Shown here one piece after another: positions 1 through 8,541 of a DNA stretch of 64,000 nt (positions within the stretch are counted from its first letter, which is position 1; the number at the start of each line of letters is the position of its first letter). The stretch spans positions 124,001 through 188,000 of the forward strand of contig NZ_LMRD01000007.1 of NCBI RefSeq assembly GCF_001425575.1. Direction: 5' to 3'. This stretch comes from Aurantimonas sp. Leaf443. GTDB taxonomy: Bacteria; Pseudomonadota; Alphaproteobacteria; Rhizobiales; Rhizobiaceae. The notes under the pieces were generated by a model. It ran no database searches, was not told the origin of the DNA, and was given only the letters and a program-made list of their open reading frames with translations. The translations under genes and the position numbers were made by a program.

Positions 1-337
1 GGATCAGGTCGCCGGAATTGATCTTGGCGTCATATTCCTGCGCGCGGCGGCTCCACATCGTCTTCTTGACGCGGGCGCGGCCCTGCACGACCTTGAGGGC
101 GCGTTCGACGAAATCGGTCTCGGCCAGCTTGCGCATGCCCACCGCCTCGGCCTTGGCCACGGGCACCTTGAGGCGCATCTTGTCCTTCTCGAAATCGATC
201 ACGTAAAGCTCGAGCGACATGCCCGCCACTTCCTGCACCTCGACCGCGGTGATGCGACCCACGCCATGGGCGGGATAGACGATGCTCTCGCCGGTGTTGA
301 ACATGGAACGCTGCGGAGCCTTCTTCTGACTGCTCAT
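1..337 (-). CDS. carD: CarD family transcriptional regulator (3' end cut by window)
   Basis: CarD/CdnL proteins bind the RNA polymerase beta subunit and stabilise promoter complexes, notably at rRNA promoters. The first 112 residues are visible; the C-terminal part lies outside the window. Near the N-terminus is a FNTGESIVYPAHGVGRI stretch typical of the Tudor-like RNAP-interaction domain, followed by a segment ending near the LYVIDFEKDKMRLKVPV sheet and the start of the helical DNA-binding domain. The ATG at 337 has a GGGAG/AGG-rich stretch upstream. It lies downstream of fdxA on the same strand, but 635 bp away, and a good promoter candidate (604-632) lies in that gap, so it is probably transcribed on its own with a leader of about 260 nt. 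Confidence 0.9.
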   Translation of the reverse strand, partial: MSSQKKAPQRSMFNTGESIVYPAHGVGRITAVEVQEVAGMSLELYVIDFEKDKMRLKVPVAKAEAVGMRKLAETDFVERALKVVQGRARVKKTMWSRRAQEYDAKINSGDLI

Positions 338-603
338 ACGCTTAGCCTAACTCCCTGTTGTGTCCGGCCATGACAGCCGCTAGACACGGGTCGCGACGTG
401 CGAAGTCGCAGATCTGGAACGGTCCGGCGGCACACACCGGATCGCAGTCGGGCTCGCCCGAAACGACGTTTCCGCCCGCACGCCGAAACAGCCTCGACAA
501 ACGAGGCCGGTTGCGTACGACACTGGAGGAGACGACCTTCCGGAGTGACCGCGAGACGCGCTGCGAGCCCATCGGCAATGCAGAAACGCCCGACTGTGTG
601 ACT

Positions 604-632
604 ATCCTACACTGAACTCTGGAAATTTTCAA
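604..632 (-). promoter_or_regulatory. Candidate sigma70 promoter for carD
   Basis: Read on the minus strand, a TTGAAA -35 box (632-627) is separated by 17 bp from a TAGGAT -10 box (609-604). It is the best such match in this gap and sits in its only AT-rich patch. Transcription would begin near 597, giving carD an untranslated leader of about 260 nt. This is seen by eye only. Confidence 0.45.
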
Positions 633-641
633 GTTTTCATA

Positions 642-657
642 CGCATGGCGCCATGCG
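642..657. promoter_or_regulatory. 16-bp perfect palindrome upstream of the carD promoter
   Basis: CGCATGGCGCCATGCG is a perfect inverted repeat, ending about 10 bp upstream of the proposed -35 box. A dimeric regulator could bind there. No cognate regulator can be named, and GC-rich DNA produces some palindromes by chance. Confidence 0.35.
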
Positions 658-972
658 CCGCCGGCTTTGCCGGCCGCGCGGGACGAGGCTCGCCGTTCAC
701 CGCGTCTGCCCGGCCGCGGACACAGCGCTCGCGGCGCGCTGCCGGCGGGTCCACAGACGCCGCTTCTACGAACAGACCGTGTCGAACTGCCGCTGCGTCC
801 GCAGGGGGTTGGACCGAACGTCTAAGTCGGGCGGGTTCGAGCGCCGGCGAGGGCGCGTGTCAGGTCGGGCCGGAGCGCCCGTGCGAAGGCATCAGGCAGG
901 TTCCATCGGCGGGCACGTCGCATCGCAGGCGCGAGACGCGTCATTGCCGAGGAGACGGGCTGCGGCGTCGAC

Positions 973-1311
973 TCAGTCGCCCGTGCCGGGCTCCTTGGAG
1001 AAGAACTTCTCGAGCTTGCCTTCCTGCCCGTCGAAATCCTTCGCGTCGGCCGGCGCTTCCTTCTTCAGGGTGATGTTCGGCCAGGCTTCGGAATATTCGG
1101 CATTGAGCTTCAACCAGACGTCGAGATTGGGCTCGGTGTCCGGCTTGATCGCCTCGGCCGGGCATTCGGGCTCGCAGACGCCGCAATCGATGCACTCGTC
1201 GGGATTGATGACGAGCATGTTCTCGCCTTCGTAGAAGCAGTCGACCGGGCAGACTTCGACGCAGTCCGTGTACTTGCAGCGGATGCAGTTGTCGGTCACC
1301 ACATAGGTCAT
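973..1311 (-). CDS. fdxA: Ferredoxin FdxA, 7Fe-8S type
   Basis: Small cytosolic electron carrier of 112 residues. Two iron-sulfur cluster motifs are present. C9, C12, C17 and C21-Pro form the first and C40, C43, C46 and C50-Pro the second; C25 supplies a further Cys after the first group. This is the pattern of bacterial ferredoxins with one [3Fe-4S] and one [4Fe-4S] cluster, and the acidic C-terminal extension of about 50 residues is typical of alphaproteobacterial FdxA. The order helicase, S4 protein, fdxA, carD on one strand is a recurring arrangement in Hyphomicrobiales. The electron-transfer partner cannot be deduced. Confidence 0.93.
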   Translation of the reverse strand: MTYVVTDNCIRCKYTDCVEVCPVDCFYEGENMLVINPDECIDCGVCEPECPAEAIKPDTEPNLDVWLKLNAEYSEAWPNITLKKEAPADAKDFDGQEGKLEKFFSKEPGTGD

Positions 1312-1541
1312 GGGGGATCCTTCGAGAGAAGCGGGCCGCCTCGCACCGGACGCATCGTCCGGTCACGACGACCGCGCGGGGTGGCTCGGCCCCGCAGAGA
1401 TGTCGCGTGAGGAGGTATCCACTCGGACAAATCCTGGCAAGAGCAAACCGGTGCGTCTCTTCGGCGGTCCGAAGAACATCCTTCCAAGCCGGCAGGCGCG
1501 GCTTCGATGCGCGGACGGACAAGGGCTTCGGAACGGTGCGC

Positions 1542-2033
1542 TCAGTCCTCGCCGCGCTTGCTGCGGGAGATGTCGCGCCGCTCGCGCTTGTTCGGGGCGC
1601 GCCCCGGCGAGACGCCCGGCGCGGCGCGCCGGCCGGAGCCGCGCAGGTCGGGCCGCCCGTCCTTCGGCGCCTTCGCGCCGCTCTCGGTACGGGCAGGCGA
1701 GCCGGCCTCGCTCTCGCCGGCACTCCCCTCGCCCTCGCCGTCCTCCTCGCCCTCGGAGGGAACGAGAGGCGGGCGAAGATCCTCGTAGAGAAGGGCCGCC
1801 TCCGGCGCGGGGCCGCGGCGCTCGCCGGGGGCCAGAACCTTGAGGATGCGCACGCCGCCGCGCAGCGTGATGGTCAGGACGTCGCCCGGCCGCACGGCAC
1901 GGGCGGGATTGTCGGTCTTGTCGCGATTGATCCGCGCCGCCCCCGCCGTGACGAGCTTCTGCGCGAGACTGCGCGACTTCACGACCCGCGCGAAGAACAG
2001 CCACTTGTCGATGCGCTGACCGCTCTCGGACAT
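1542..2033 (-). CDS. S4-domain RNA-binding protein (HslR/Hsp15-like)
   Basis: 163 residues. The first 90 form an S4 RNA-binding domain with the family signature QRIDKWLFFARVVKSRSLAQ, then a conserved VRPGDVLTI turn. E. coli Hsp15 uses this fold to bind 50S subunits that carry nascent chains after translation abortion; the same role is plausible but unproven here. Residues from about 95 on are charged, low in complexity (Glu, Gly, Arg, Ser) and probably disordered, ending in a basic RKRERRDISRSKR-type tail that could add RNA affinity. The start lies 16 nt after the stop of the upstream helicase gene, so the two probably form an operon of RNA-handling proteins. Confidence 0.85.
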   Translation of the reverse strand: MSESGQRIDKWLFFARVVKSRSLAQKLVTAGAARINRDKTDNPARAVRPGDVLTITLRGGVRILKVLAPGERRGPAPEAALLYEDLRPPLVPSEGEEDGEGEGSAGESEAGSPARTESGAKAPKDGRPDLRGSGRRAAPGVSPGRAPNKRERRDISRSKRGED

Positions 2034-2049
2034 CGCGCGGGACTAGACC

Positions 2050-5000
2050 TTATTTTCCAAGCTTGTCTTTCAGGGCCGCGAGCTTGGCGAAGGGCGAATC
2101 GGGATCGATCCGCTGCGGACGGGGCGCGGCATCGCGCGGCTTCTCGAAGCTGCGATTGCCGCCGTTGCGCTCGCGCTCGGGCCTCTCGCCGCGCTCGCCG
2201 CGTTCCGGGCGGTTGCCGAACTTCTGGCCGGGCTTGGCGCCGCCGGGGGCGCGATCGCCCTCGCGCGCCGGGCGCGGATTGCCGCCGGCCGGCCGCTCGC
2301 CGCGCGGCGCCTTGTCGGCCCCGAAGCGCTTCTGCCGGTCGCCGTCGCGGCGCTCGCCGCCCTGGCGGCCGGTCGCCTCGCCGCCGCCGGCGGGCTCGCC
2401 GCCCTGCCGTCCGCGACCGCCCTGCCCCGGACGCCCGCCGCGCTCGCGGCGTCCGCCGCGCTCGCCCGAACGGCCCGGCCGCCAGAGCTGCACCATCTTC
2501 ACCGGCTGCTCGACCGCGGGCTTGGCCTCGGCCGCGCCATCCGTCGAAGCGGCCTCGCCCATCGCCGCGGGTTCGGCCTGGTCGGATTCAGGAGTCTCGA
2601 CAGGGGCGTCCGCCGTCTCGGACGCCTCCACGACAGGCGCGACGGTCGCCGACGCGCCATAGGTCGAGACCACGGCCTCGACGCCTTCGGTCGCGCTCGC
2701 CGGCAGCGGGGCCTCGTCAGGCGTCTCGGAGGTCTCGTCCGCCGCCTCGACCGGCTCCACAGCGGCGTCGGTCGCGTCCTCGCCCGCCGCTTCGTCGGAC
2801 GCCATTACGTCTTCCGGAACGATCTCCTCCGACGACGCCTCGCTCGGGATCGGATCGGCGGCCGCGATCTCGCGGCTTTCGGTCGCCGTCTCCCCGGCGC
2901 TCGCGGCGGCACTCGCCTCGGCGGCCTTTGCGGCGGCGGCGGCACGCGCGCTGGCGTTCTGGCGCTCGATCTCGGCCTCGACCGTGCCCGCCTCGACGCT
3001 TTGCGGGCGGTAGTCGAGACCCTTGAGGATCTCGTCCATGTCGTCCGCCGTCGCCCCGAGGATCGACATCATCGCCGGCGTGACGACGAATTGCGAGCCG
3101 TTATAGGCCCCTTCCGGACGCTTGGCGGGCGTGCCCGGCTTCCAGGCCAGCGCCGGGCGGATGAGGTCGGCGAGACGTTCCAGAATGTCGACGCGCACCG
3201 CGCGACGCCCGAGCAGGCGATAGCCGGCCAGACGATAGAAGACCGGATCGAAGCTCGGATCGGCGACGGCAGAGGTGCGGCCAGTCGAGAGAAGCTGCGG
3301 CACCTCGCCGAAGCCCGGCTTCTCGCTCCCGTCCTTGGCGACGCCCCACAGGAGCGTGAGGAGCGCGGCGGGCGCCGGCTTCACCAGCGTCGGCACGAAG
3401 ATGTGGTAGGCGCCGAAGCGCACGCCGAGACGACGCAGGGCGGCGCGCGCCTCCTGATCGAGCCCGCGCACCTCCTCGGCGATCTCGCGCCGCTCCAGAA
3501 GGCCGAAATTCTCCACGAGACGATAGGCGATGCCCCGGGCGCCGGCTTCCAGCCCTTCGGCGGCCTTCAGGTCCGCCAGCGGCTTCAGGACGGTGGAGAC
3601 CTGATAGGACACGAAACGGTCGGCGCGCGCGGCGACCTTGTCGCGCGCCGGCCCCGTCAGCTGCTCGTCGGCCAGAAGCACGGCGCGCGGCTTCAGCGCG
3701 TCCTCGCCCGCCGTCATCATGGCGATGGGCGAGCCCAGCCAGCGCAGGAGACCGTCCTGCCCGAGCGCCAGATCGCCGTTCGGCGCGTTCGCGAAACGCT
3801 CGGCGCGCTTCTCGAACTCGCCGGCCAGCGCCTTCTGCGCCGCCATGCGGACCGCGCGCCCATCCGGACCTTCGGCCTTGGTATCCGGCGTGAACCGGAA
3901 ACCCTGCAGTTCGCCCACGTGATGCCCTTCGACGAGCACCGTGCCGTCCGCGCCGATTTCGGCTTCCATGAACGCGTTCTCTCTCAGCCGCTTCATCAAG
4001 ACGCTTGTCCTGCGATCTACGAACCGTTTCGTCAACCGTTCGTGAAGGGCGTCGGACAGTCGGTCTTCGATGGCTCGTGTCTTTTCCTGCCAGTGTGTCG
4101 GATCGGCCAGCCAGCCGGGCCGGTGCGATATATAGGTCCAGGTGCGGATTTCGGCGACGCGCTGGGAGAGCGTGTCGATGTCGCCCTCCATCCGGTCGGC
4201 CCGCTCCACCTGGCTCGCCATGTAGTCCTCCGCCACCGCGCCGCGATCGGCAAGGTCGGCATAGATGGCGGCGATGATCTCGGCATGCTGGGCGGGGGCG
4301 ATGCGCCGGTAGTCCGGCAGCTTGCAGGCCTCCCACAGCATTTCCACCCGCCGCGCGCTCGTGGCGCGTCGCCGCACGTCGCCGTCGCGCGAGAGGAACT
4401 CGAAGGCCCGCTGGTCCACCGAGGGCAGCGCGCGCGACAGCGCCTCGTTCGGCGCGAGCTTCTCCAGACTCTTGTGCAGGGCCTCGAGCGAGGAGAAGTC
4501 GAGATCGCGGTTGCGCCATTGCAGAACGCGCACCGGCGGGAAGGCGTGCGCCTCCAGCTGTTCGACGAGCTCGGGGTCGATCGGGTCGACCTGTCCCGTC
4601 ACGCCGAACGTGCCGTCCTTCAGGTGGCGCCCGGCACGGCCCGCGATCTGGCCGTATTCGGCGGGCGTCAGCTGGCGGTACTGGAACCCGTCGAACTTCC
4701 AGTCCTGCGCGAAGGCGACATGGTCGACGTCGAGATTGAGCCCCATGCCGATGGCGTCGGTGGCGACGAGGAAGTCCACCTCCCCCGCCTGATAGAGCGC
4801 GACCTGGGCGTTGCGCGTGCGGGGCGACAGGGCGCCGAGCACGACCGCGGCCCCGCCGCGCTGGCGCCGGATCAGTTCGGCGATGGCGTAGACCTCCTCG
4901 GCCGAGAAGGCGACGATGGCGCTGCGGCGCGGCAGGCGGGTGATCTTCTTCTGCCCGGCATAGAGAAGCTGCGACAGGCGCGGGCGCGTGACGACCTGGA

Positions 5001-5463
5001 CGCCCTTCAGAAGCCGCTGCAACACGCCCTGCATCGTGCCGGAGCCGAGCAGCAGCGTCTCCTCGCGCCCGCGCGCATGCAGGATGCGGTCGGTGAAGAC
5101 ATGGCCGCGTTCGAGATCGGCGGCGAGCTGCACCTCGTCGATGGCGACGAAGGCGGTGCCGGGATCGCGCGGCATGGCCTCCACGGTGCACACGACATAG
5201 CGCGCGTTCGGCGGCTTGATCTTCTCCTCGCCCGTGATGAGCGAGACCGAGGCGGCCCCGACGCGGTCGCAGACCTTCTGATAGACCTCGCGCGCCAGGA
5301 GCCGCAGCGGCAGGCCGATCGTGCCCGAGGAATGGGCGATCATCCGCTCGATGGCGTAGAAGGTCTTGCCCGTGTTCGTGGGTCCGAGGACGGCGGTGAC
5401 CCGCGTCCCGTCGAACTGGGGGGCGGCGGAGGCCGGAGCCTTGATCGTGCGCGCATCCATCAT
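2050..5463 (-). CDS. SUV3-like superfamily 2 RNA helicase with long RG-rich tail
   Basis: 1137 residues from the ATG at 5463; an upstream in-frame extension of 41 residues looks non-coding. The core resembles the mitochondrial degradosome helicase SUV3. Walker A is GPTNTGKT at residues 27-34, motif II is DEVQ, and the second RecA-like domain has the motif VI signature QIAGRAGR. A SUV3-type C-terminal helical region follows. From about residue 800 it becomes an Ala/Glu-rich acidic linker, then a Gly-Arg-Arg tail of roughly 150 residues with many RGG/RPGR-like units, ending in a short conserved-looking LAALKDKLGK. ATP-dependent RNA unwinding in RNA decay or ribosome assembly is the likely role. 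The gene precedes the S4 gene by 16 bp. Confidence 0.88.
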   Translation of the reverse strand: MMDARTIKAPASAAPQFDGTRVTAVLGPTNTGKTFYAIERMIAHSSGTIGLPLRLLAREVYQKVCDRVGAASVSLITGEEKIKPPNARYVVCTVEAMPRDPGTAFVAIDEVQLAADLERGHVFTDRILHARGREETLLLGSGTMQGVLQRLLKGVQVVTRPRLSQLLYAGQKKITRLPRRSAIVAFSAEEVYAIAELIRRQRGGAAVVLGALSPRTRNAQVALYQAGEVDFLVATDAIGMGLNLDVDHVAFAQDWKFDGFQYRQLTPAEYGQIAGRAGRHLKDGTFGVTGQVDPIDPELVEQLEAHAFPPVRVLQWRNRDLDFSSLEALHKSLEKLAPNEALSRALPSVDQRAFEFLSRDGDVRRRATSARRVEMLWEACKLPDYRRIAPAQHAEIIAAIYADLADRGAVAEDYMASQVERADRMEGDIDTLSQRVAEIRTWTYISHRPGWLADPTHWQEKTRAIEDRLSDALHERLTKRFVDRRTSVLMKRLRENAFMEAEIGADGTVLVEGHHVGELQGFRFTPDTKAEGPDGRAVRMAAQKALAGEFEKRAERFANAPNGDLALGQDGLLRWLGSPIAMMTAGEDALKPRAVLLADEQLTGPARDKVAARADRFVSYQVSTVLKPLADLKAAEGLEAGARGIAYRLVENFGLLERREIAEEVRGLDQEARAALRRLGVRFGAYHIFVPTLVKPAPAALLTLLWGVAKDGSEKPGFGEVPQLLSTGRTSAVADPSFDPVFYRLAGYRLLGRRAVRVDILERLADLIRPALAWKPGTPAKRPEGAYNGSQFVVTPAMMSILGATADDMDEILKGLDYRPQSVEAGTVEAEIERQNASARAAAAAKAAEASAAASAGETATESREIAAADPIPSEASSEEIVPEDVMASDEAAGEDATDAAVEPVEAADETSETPDEAPLPASATEGVEAVVSTYGASATVAPVVEASETADAPVETPESDQAEPAAMGEAASTDGAAEAKPAVEQPVKMVQLWRPGRSGERGGRRERGGRPGQGGRGRQGGEPAGGGEATGRQGGERRDGDRQKRFGADKAPRGERPAGGNPRPAREGDRAPGGAKPGQKFGNRPERGERGERPERERNGGNRSFEKPRDAAPRPQRIDPDSPFAKLAALKDKLGK

Positions 5464-5590
5464 GTCGCCACCATAGGTAAGGAGAGGCGACCAAAACGCA
5501 AACGCGGACTGGCGACGGCGCGCGAGGCGCGCCTCACAGGCCGGCTGCGAGCGGTGCGAGGTCCTGCCCGCCTTCCGGGACCGCAAACGA

Positions 5591-5614
5591 AAACGGAGCC
5601 CGAAGGCCCCGTTT
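5591..5614 (-). terminator. Intrinsic terminator after the PepSY gene
   Basis: An inverted repeat pairs AAACGG with CCGTTT, then GCC with GGC around a CGAA loop, with one mismatch between the two blocks. On the minus strand the stem is followed by TTTTCGTTT. It begins about 26 nt past the PepSY stop codon. Confidence 0.7.
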
Positions 5615-5640
5615 CCTGCGAATCACCGTCTTCGGTTCGC

Positions 5641-5982
5641 TCAGCGGACCGACAGGACCTCGCCGCTCGAAATGTCGATATCGACCCGGATGTCGTCGCC
5701 GCGACGGTCGGCCCCGGCGATGCGGTAGGCGCTGCGCGTCTTGGTGATCGAATCGACGTCCTCGACGCCCTCGCTGCGCGCGATGCGCACGGCCTGCCGC
5801 TCGCTGATCTGGCGCGAGGAGACGCTTTCCCGGCGCTCGACGCGCTCGATGCGCTGCGGCTGGCCCTGCGGCACGACGCGGATGCCGTCGCGGCCGATCT
5901 CGATGCCCTGCGCCATGACGGGCGCGGCGAACGAGAGCGCCGACACGGCGACCAGAGCGGCGATCGAAGTCTTCCTGAACAT
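5641..5982 (-). CDS. Small secreted PepSY-domain protein
   Basis: 113 residues. An N-terminal signal peptide (MFRKTS, a hydrophobic Ala/Val stretch, then APVMAQG) predicts export to the periplasm with cleavage after about residue 24. The C-terminal half, from about residue 55, fits a PepSY fold: ERQAVRIARSEGVEDVDSI, a YRIAG strand, then a DIRVDIDISSGEVLSV hairpin. PepSY domains are thought to inhibit proteases or act as small periplasmic binders; no substrate can be assigned. The ATG at 5982 is chosen because of the GGGAGAAG ribosome-binding site just upstream and the signal peptide. The gene has its own terminator and looks monocistronic. Confidence 0.8.
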   Translation of the reverse strand: MFRKTSIAALVAVSALSFAAPVMAQGIEIGRDGIRVVPQGQPQRIERVERRESVSSRQISERQAVRIARSEGVEDVDSITKTRSAYRIAGADRRGDDIRVDIDISSGEVLSVR

Positions 5983-6208
5983 TGCGCTTCTCCCGAAAAT
6001 AGGCCCGGAGCATGGTCCGAGAACATCCTTGATTGGCGGAAGAACTGTGCAGCCTGCCCCAAGGTTCCGCGGCGCCGTCAAGCGAACGTCGCGGTGATTC
6101 GCACCGGTTCCCCGGTGGCCGAGAATGCGCGCGTCTTTGATGATGGCGCGTGGGCGGACTGGAGCGGTTCGCGCGGCGCGCGTTCCGGGCAGCCCGCCCG
6201 CCTCCTCG

Positions 6209-6934
6209 TCAGGCGAAGTACTGGCCGCCGTTCGCCGTGATCGTGGCGCCGGTGATGAAACCGGCCTCCTCGCCCGCCAGGAACAGGACGCAGCGCGCGA
6301 TCTCCTCGGGCTCGCCGAGGCGTCCGACCGGGATCTGCGGGATGATGCGCTCGTTCAGCACCTTCTCGTCGATGGCGCGCACCATCTCGGTCCCGATATA
6401 GCCAGGGCAGATGGCGTTGACGGTGATGCCGGCGCGCGCGCCTTCCTGGGCGAGCGCCTTGGTGAAGCCGAGGTCGCCGGCCTTGGCGGCCGAATAGTTC
6501 GCCTGCCCCGCCTGACCCTTCTGGCCGTTGATCGAGGAGATGTTGATGACGCGGCCGAACTTGCGGTCGCGCATGCCCGTCCAGACCGGATGCGTCATGT
6601 TGAAGAGGCCGGACAGGTTCGTGTCGATCACGGCCTTCCACTGGTCCGGCGTCATCTTGTGGAACATGGCGTCGCGCGTGATGCCGGCATTGTTGACGAG
6701 GACGTCCACCGGGCCGAGATCCGACTCGACCCTGGCGATGCCCTCCTTGCAGGACTCGTAGCTCGACACGTCCCACTTGAAGACGGCGATTCCCGTCTCC
6801 TCGGCGAAGGCCTTGGCGGCCTCGTCATTGCCCGCGTAGTTCGCCGCGACGGTGTAGCCCGCCGCCTTCAGCGCCTTCGAGATCGCCGCGCCGATGCCGC
6901 GCGTGCCGCCCGTGACGATCGCCACTCTGGCCAT
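6209..6934 (-). CDS. phaB: Acetoacetyl-CoA reductase PhaB
   Basis: NADPH-dependent short-chain dehydrogenase of 241 residues that reduces acetoacetyl-CoA to (R)-3-hydroxybutyryl-CoA, the second step of polyhydroxybutyrate synthesis. The nucleotide-binding TGGTRGIG motif is at residues 8-15 and NNAG at 81-84. The catalytic Ser is in the ISS segment near 133-134, with Tyr147 and Lys151 in YSAAK. It lies 158 bp downstream of phaA on the same strand. A hairpin without a clear T-run occupies the gap, so expression of the two genes may be unequal. Confidence 0.93.
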   Translation of the reverse strand: MARVAIVTGGTRGIGAAISKALKAAGYTVAANYAGNDEAAKAFAEETGIAVFKWDVSSYESCKEGIARVESDLGPVDVLVNNAGITRDAMFHKMTPDQWKAVIDTNLSGLFNMTHPVWTGMRDRKFGRVINISSINGQKGQAGQANYSAAKAGDLGFTKALAQEGARAGITVNAICPGYIGTEMVRAIDEKVLNERIIPQIPVGRLGEPEEIARCVLFLAGEEAGFITGATITANGGQYFA

Positions 6935-7038
6935 GTGTGCCCTCCCATGATGTCGGAAGCGTCCTTCGGGTCAAACACCGCCGGCCCGGCGCTCCCAGCG
7001 GGCGGCGGCGTCGTTGTGCGGGATCGGATGATGGCGCC

Positions 7039-7058
7039 GGACCGCCGGGCGGCGGTCC
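7039..7058 (-). other. Strong hairpin between phaA and phaB
   Basis: GGACCGCC and GGCGGTCC pair around a GGGC loop (8-bp perfect stem). No T-run follows on the minus strand, so it is more likely a processing, stabilising or partial-attenuation structure than a full terminator. Confidence 0.4.
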
Positions 7059-7092
7059 GCGATGCGGCCCGGGGCCGCCGTCGGGCCTTGGT

Positions 7093-8277
7093 TCAGGCGC
7101 GCTCGACGCAGAGGGCGACGCCCATGCCGCCGCCGATGCAAAGGGTCGCCAGACCCTTCTTGGCGTCGCGCCGGATCATCTCGAAGATCAGCGTGTTGAG
7201 GACGCGGTTGCCGCTCGCGCCGATCGGATGGCCGATGGCGATGGCGCCGCCGTTGACATTGACGATGTCGGGGTTCCAGCCGAGATCCTTGTTCACGGCG
7301 CAGGCCTGCGCCGCGAAGGCCTCGTTGGCCTCCACGAGGTCGAGATCGTCGATGCTCCAGCCCGCCTTCTCCAGCGCGCGGCGCGAGGCCGGGATCGGGC
7401 CGGTGCCCATGATCGAGGGATCGACGCCGGCGGTCGCCCAGGAGGCGATGCGCACGAGCGGCGCGAGGCCGCGGCGCGAGGCTTCCGCCTCGCTCATGAG
7501 AACGGTCACGGCCGCGCCGTCGTTGATGCCCGAGGCGTTGGCGGCGGTCACCGAGCCTTCCTTGTCGAAGGCCGGGCGCAGCTTCTGCACCTGCTCCAGC
7601 GTCACGCCGTGCTTGATGTACTCGTCCTGGTCGACGACCGTGTCGCCCTTGCGGCCCTTCACGGTGAAGGGCGCGATCTCGTCCTTGAAGCGGCCCGCCT
7701 TCTGCGCGGCCTCGGCCTTGTTCTGGGACTTCACCGCGAACTCGTCCTGCATCTCGCGGGTGATCTGCCACTGGCGCGAGACATTCTCGGCGGTCGTGCC
7801 CATGTGATAGCCGTTGAACGCGTCGAGGAGACCGTCCTTCAGCATCGTGTCGACCATCTTCATGTCGCCCATCTTGGTGCCCGAGCGCAGATGCGCCGCG
7901 TGCGGGGCCATGGACATGGATTCCTGGCCGCCGGCCACGATCACCTTGGCGTCGCCATTGGCGATCTGCTGCATGCCGAGCGCGACGGCGCGAAGCCCCG
8001 AACCGCAGAGCTGGTTCAGCACCCAGGCCGTGGTCTCCTTGGGGCAGCCCGCCGCCATGGAGGCCTGGCGGGCCGGGTTCTGTCCCTCGCCGGCGGTGAG
8101 GACCTGGCCGAGGATGACCTCGTCCACCTCGCCCGCCTCCACCCTGGCGCGGGCCAGCGCCTCGCGGATGGCGGTGGCGCCGAGCTCGTGCGCGGGAATG
8201 TTGGCGAAGGCGCCGTTGAAGGACCCGACGGGGGTGCGCGCGGCGCCCACGATCACGACGGACTGACCGTTCTGCAT
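7093..8277 (-). CDS. phaA: Acetyl-CoA acetyltransferase (beta-ketothiolase) PhaA
   Basis: 394 residues. It condenses two acetyl-CoA to acetoacetyl-CoA at the entry to polyhydroxybutyrate synthesis. The nucleophilic Cys is C91 in [10 protein letters not shown]. The C-terminal GHPIGASG His and the CIGGGMG Cys complete the thiolase triad. The ATG at 8277 is preferred over an upstream in-frame codon because GGGAGGTG lies just before it and typical PhaA proteins start here. phaB follows on the same strand and phaR is divergent. No PHA synthase gene (phaC) is in the window. Confidence 0.94.
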   Translation of the reverse strand: MQNGQSVVIVGAARTPVGSFNGAFANIPAHELGATAIREALARARVEAGEVDEVILGQVLTAGEGQNPARQASMAAGCPKETTAWVLNQLCGSGLRAVALGMQQIANGDAKVIVAGGQESMSMAPHAAHLRSGTKMGDMKMVDTMLKDGLLDAFNGYHMGTTAENVSRQWQITREMQDEFAVKSQNKAEAAQKAGRFKDEIAPFTVKGRKGDTVVDQDEYIKHGVTLEQVQKLRPAFDKEGSVTAANASGINDGAAVTVLMSEAEASRRGLAPLVRIASWATAGVDPSIMGTGPIPASRRALEKAGWSIDDLDLVEANEAFAAQACAVNKDLGWNPDIVNVNGGAIAIGHPIGASGNRVLNTLIFEMIRRDAKKGLATLCIGGGMGVALCVERA

Positions 8278-8440
8278 TGGACTTTCCACCTCCCTGGTGC
8301 CGTGCACCCTCGCGTCGGGGTGCCTCCTGCCTTGCGTCCCTTGTCGCAGAGGCGCTTCGCCCCTGTCAAACCCGTCCGCTCCCGCGCTGCGCGGCCAGGT
8401 TGCGGCCGATGGCGGCGCGAACGGACATACGCCGGAGAAT

Positions 8441-8470
8441 TTGGAGCAGCGCCGCTTTTATGTCTAAGAT
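8441..8470 (+). promoter_or_regulatory. Candidate phaR promoter
   Basis: TTGGAG (8441-8446) and TAAGAT (8465-8470) are separated by 18 bp, upstream of phaR in the divergent phaA/phaR region. It is the only reasonable sigma70-like pair seen on the plus strand there. Confidence 0.4.
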
Positions 8471-8472
8471 GG

Positions 8473-8483
8473 GTGCAGCGCAG
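8473..8483. promoter_or_regulatory. Possible PhaR operator
   Basis: GTGCAGCGCAG is one base from CTGC-N3-GCAG, the kind of TGC/GCA site I recall as reported for PhaR in other alphaproteobacteria. It overlaps the expected transcription start of the proposed phaR promoter, the place for autorepression. This is an inference from position and a short match. Confidence 0.3.
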
Positions 8484-8541
8484 AGAAGCAACCGCAAGAA
8501 TCGGGGCCCGGCGCATCAGGCGATCTCTCGGGGGACGGGCA

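Larger units (their letters stand above)
338..972. other. 635-bp gap between fdxA and carD
   Basis: No convincing coding region is seen: the open frames here have no recognisable domain and extend into fdxA in the wrong frame. The stretch from 600 to 645 is unusually AT-rich for this DNA and holds a sigma70-like promoter on the minus strand. A 16-bp perfect palindrome lies just beyond it (642-657). Inside the presumed carD leader there is a 6-bp hairpin at 491-507 (GCCTCG / CGAGGC, loop ACAAA). Confidence 0.6.

Noticed and set aside
645-1234. Plus-strand open frames upstream of and across fdxA
   Set aside because: They are Arg/Ala-rich, lack a convincing start, and run through fdxA in the antisense direction.
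3001-6240. Very long plus-strand open frame (over 1000 codons) opposite the helicase and PepSY genes
   Set aside because: It is a mirror of GC-rich codon use in the real minus-strand genes. Its translation is rich in Arg, Gly and Ala with no domain. Similar mirrors occur opposite pyc, treY/malQ, the DUF2126 gene, glgB, treS and xdhB and were also dropped.
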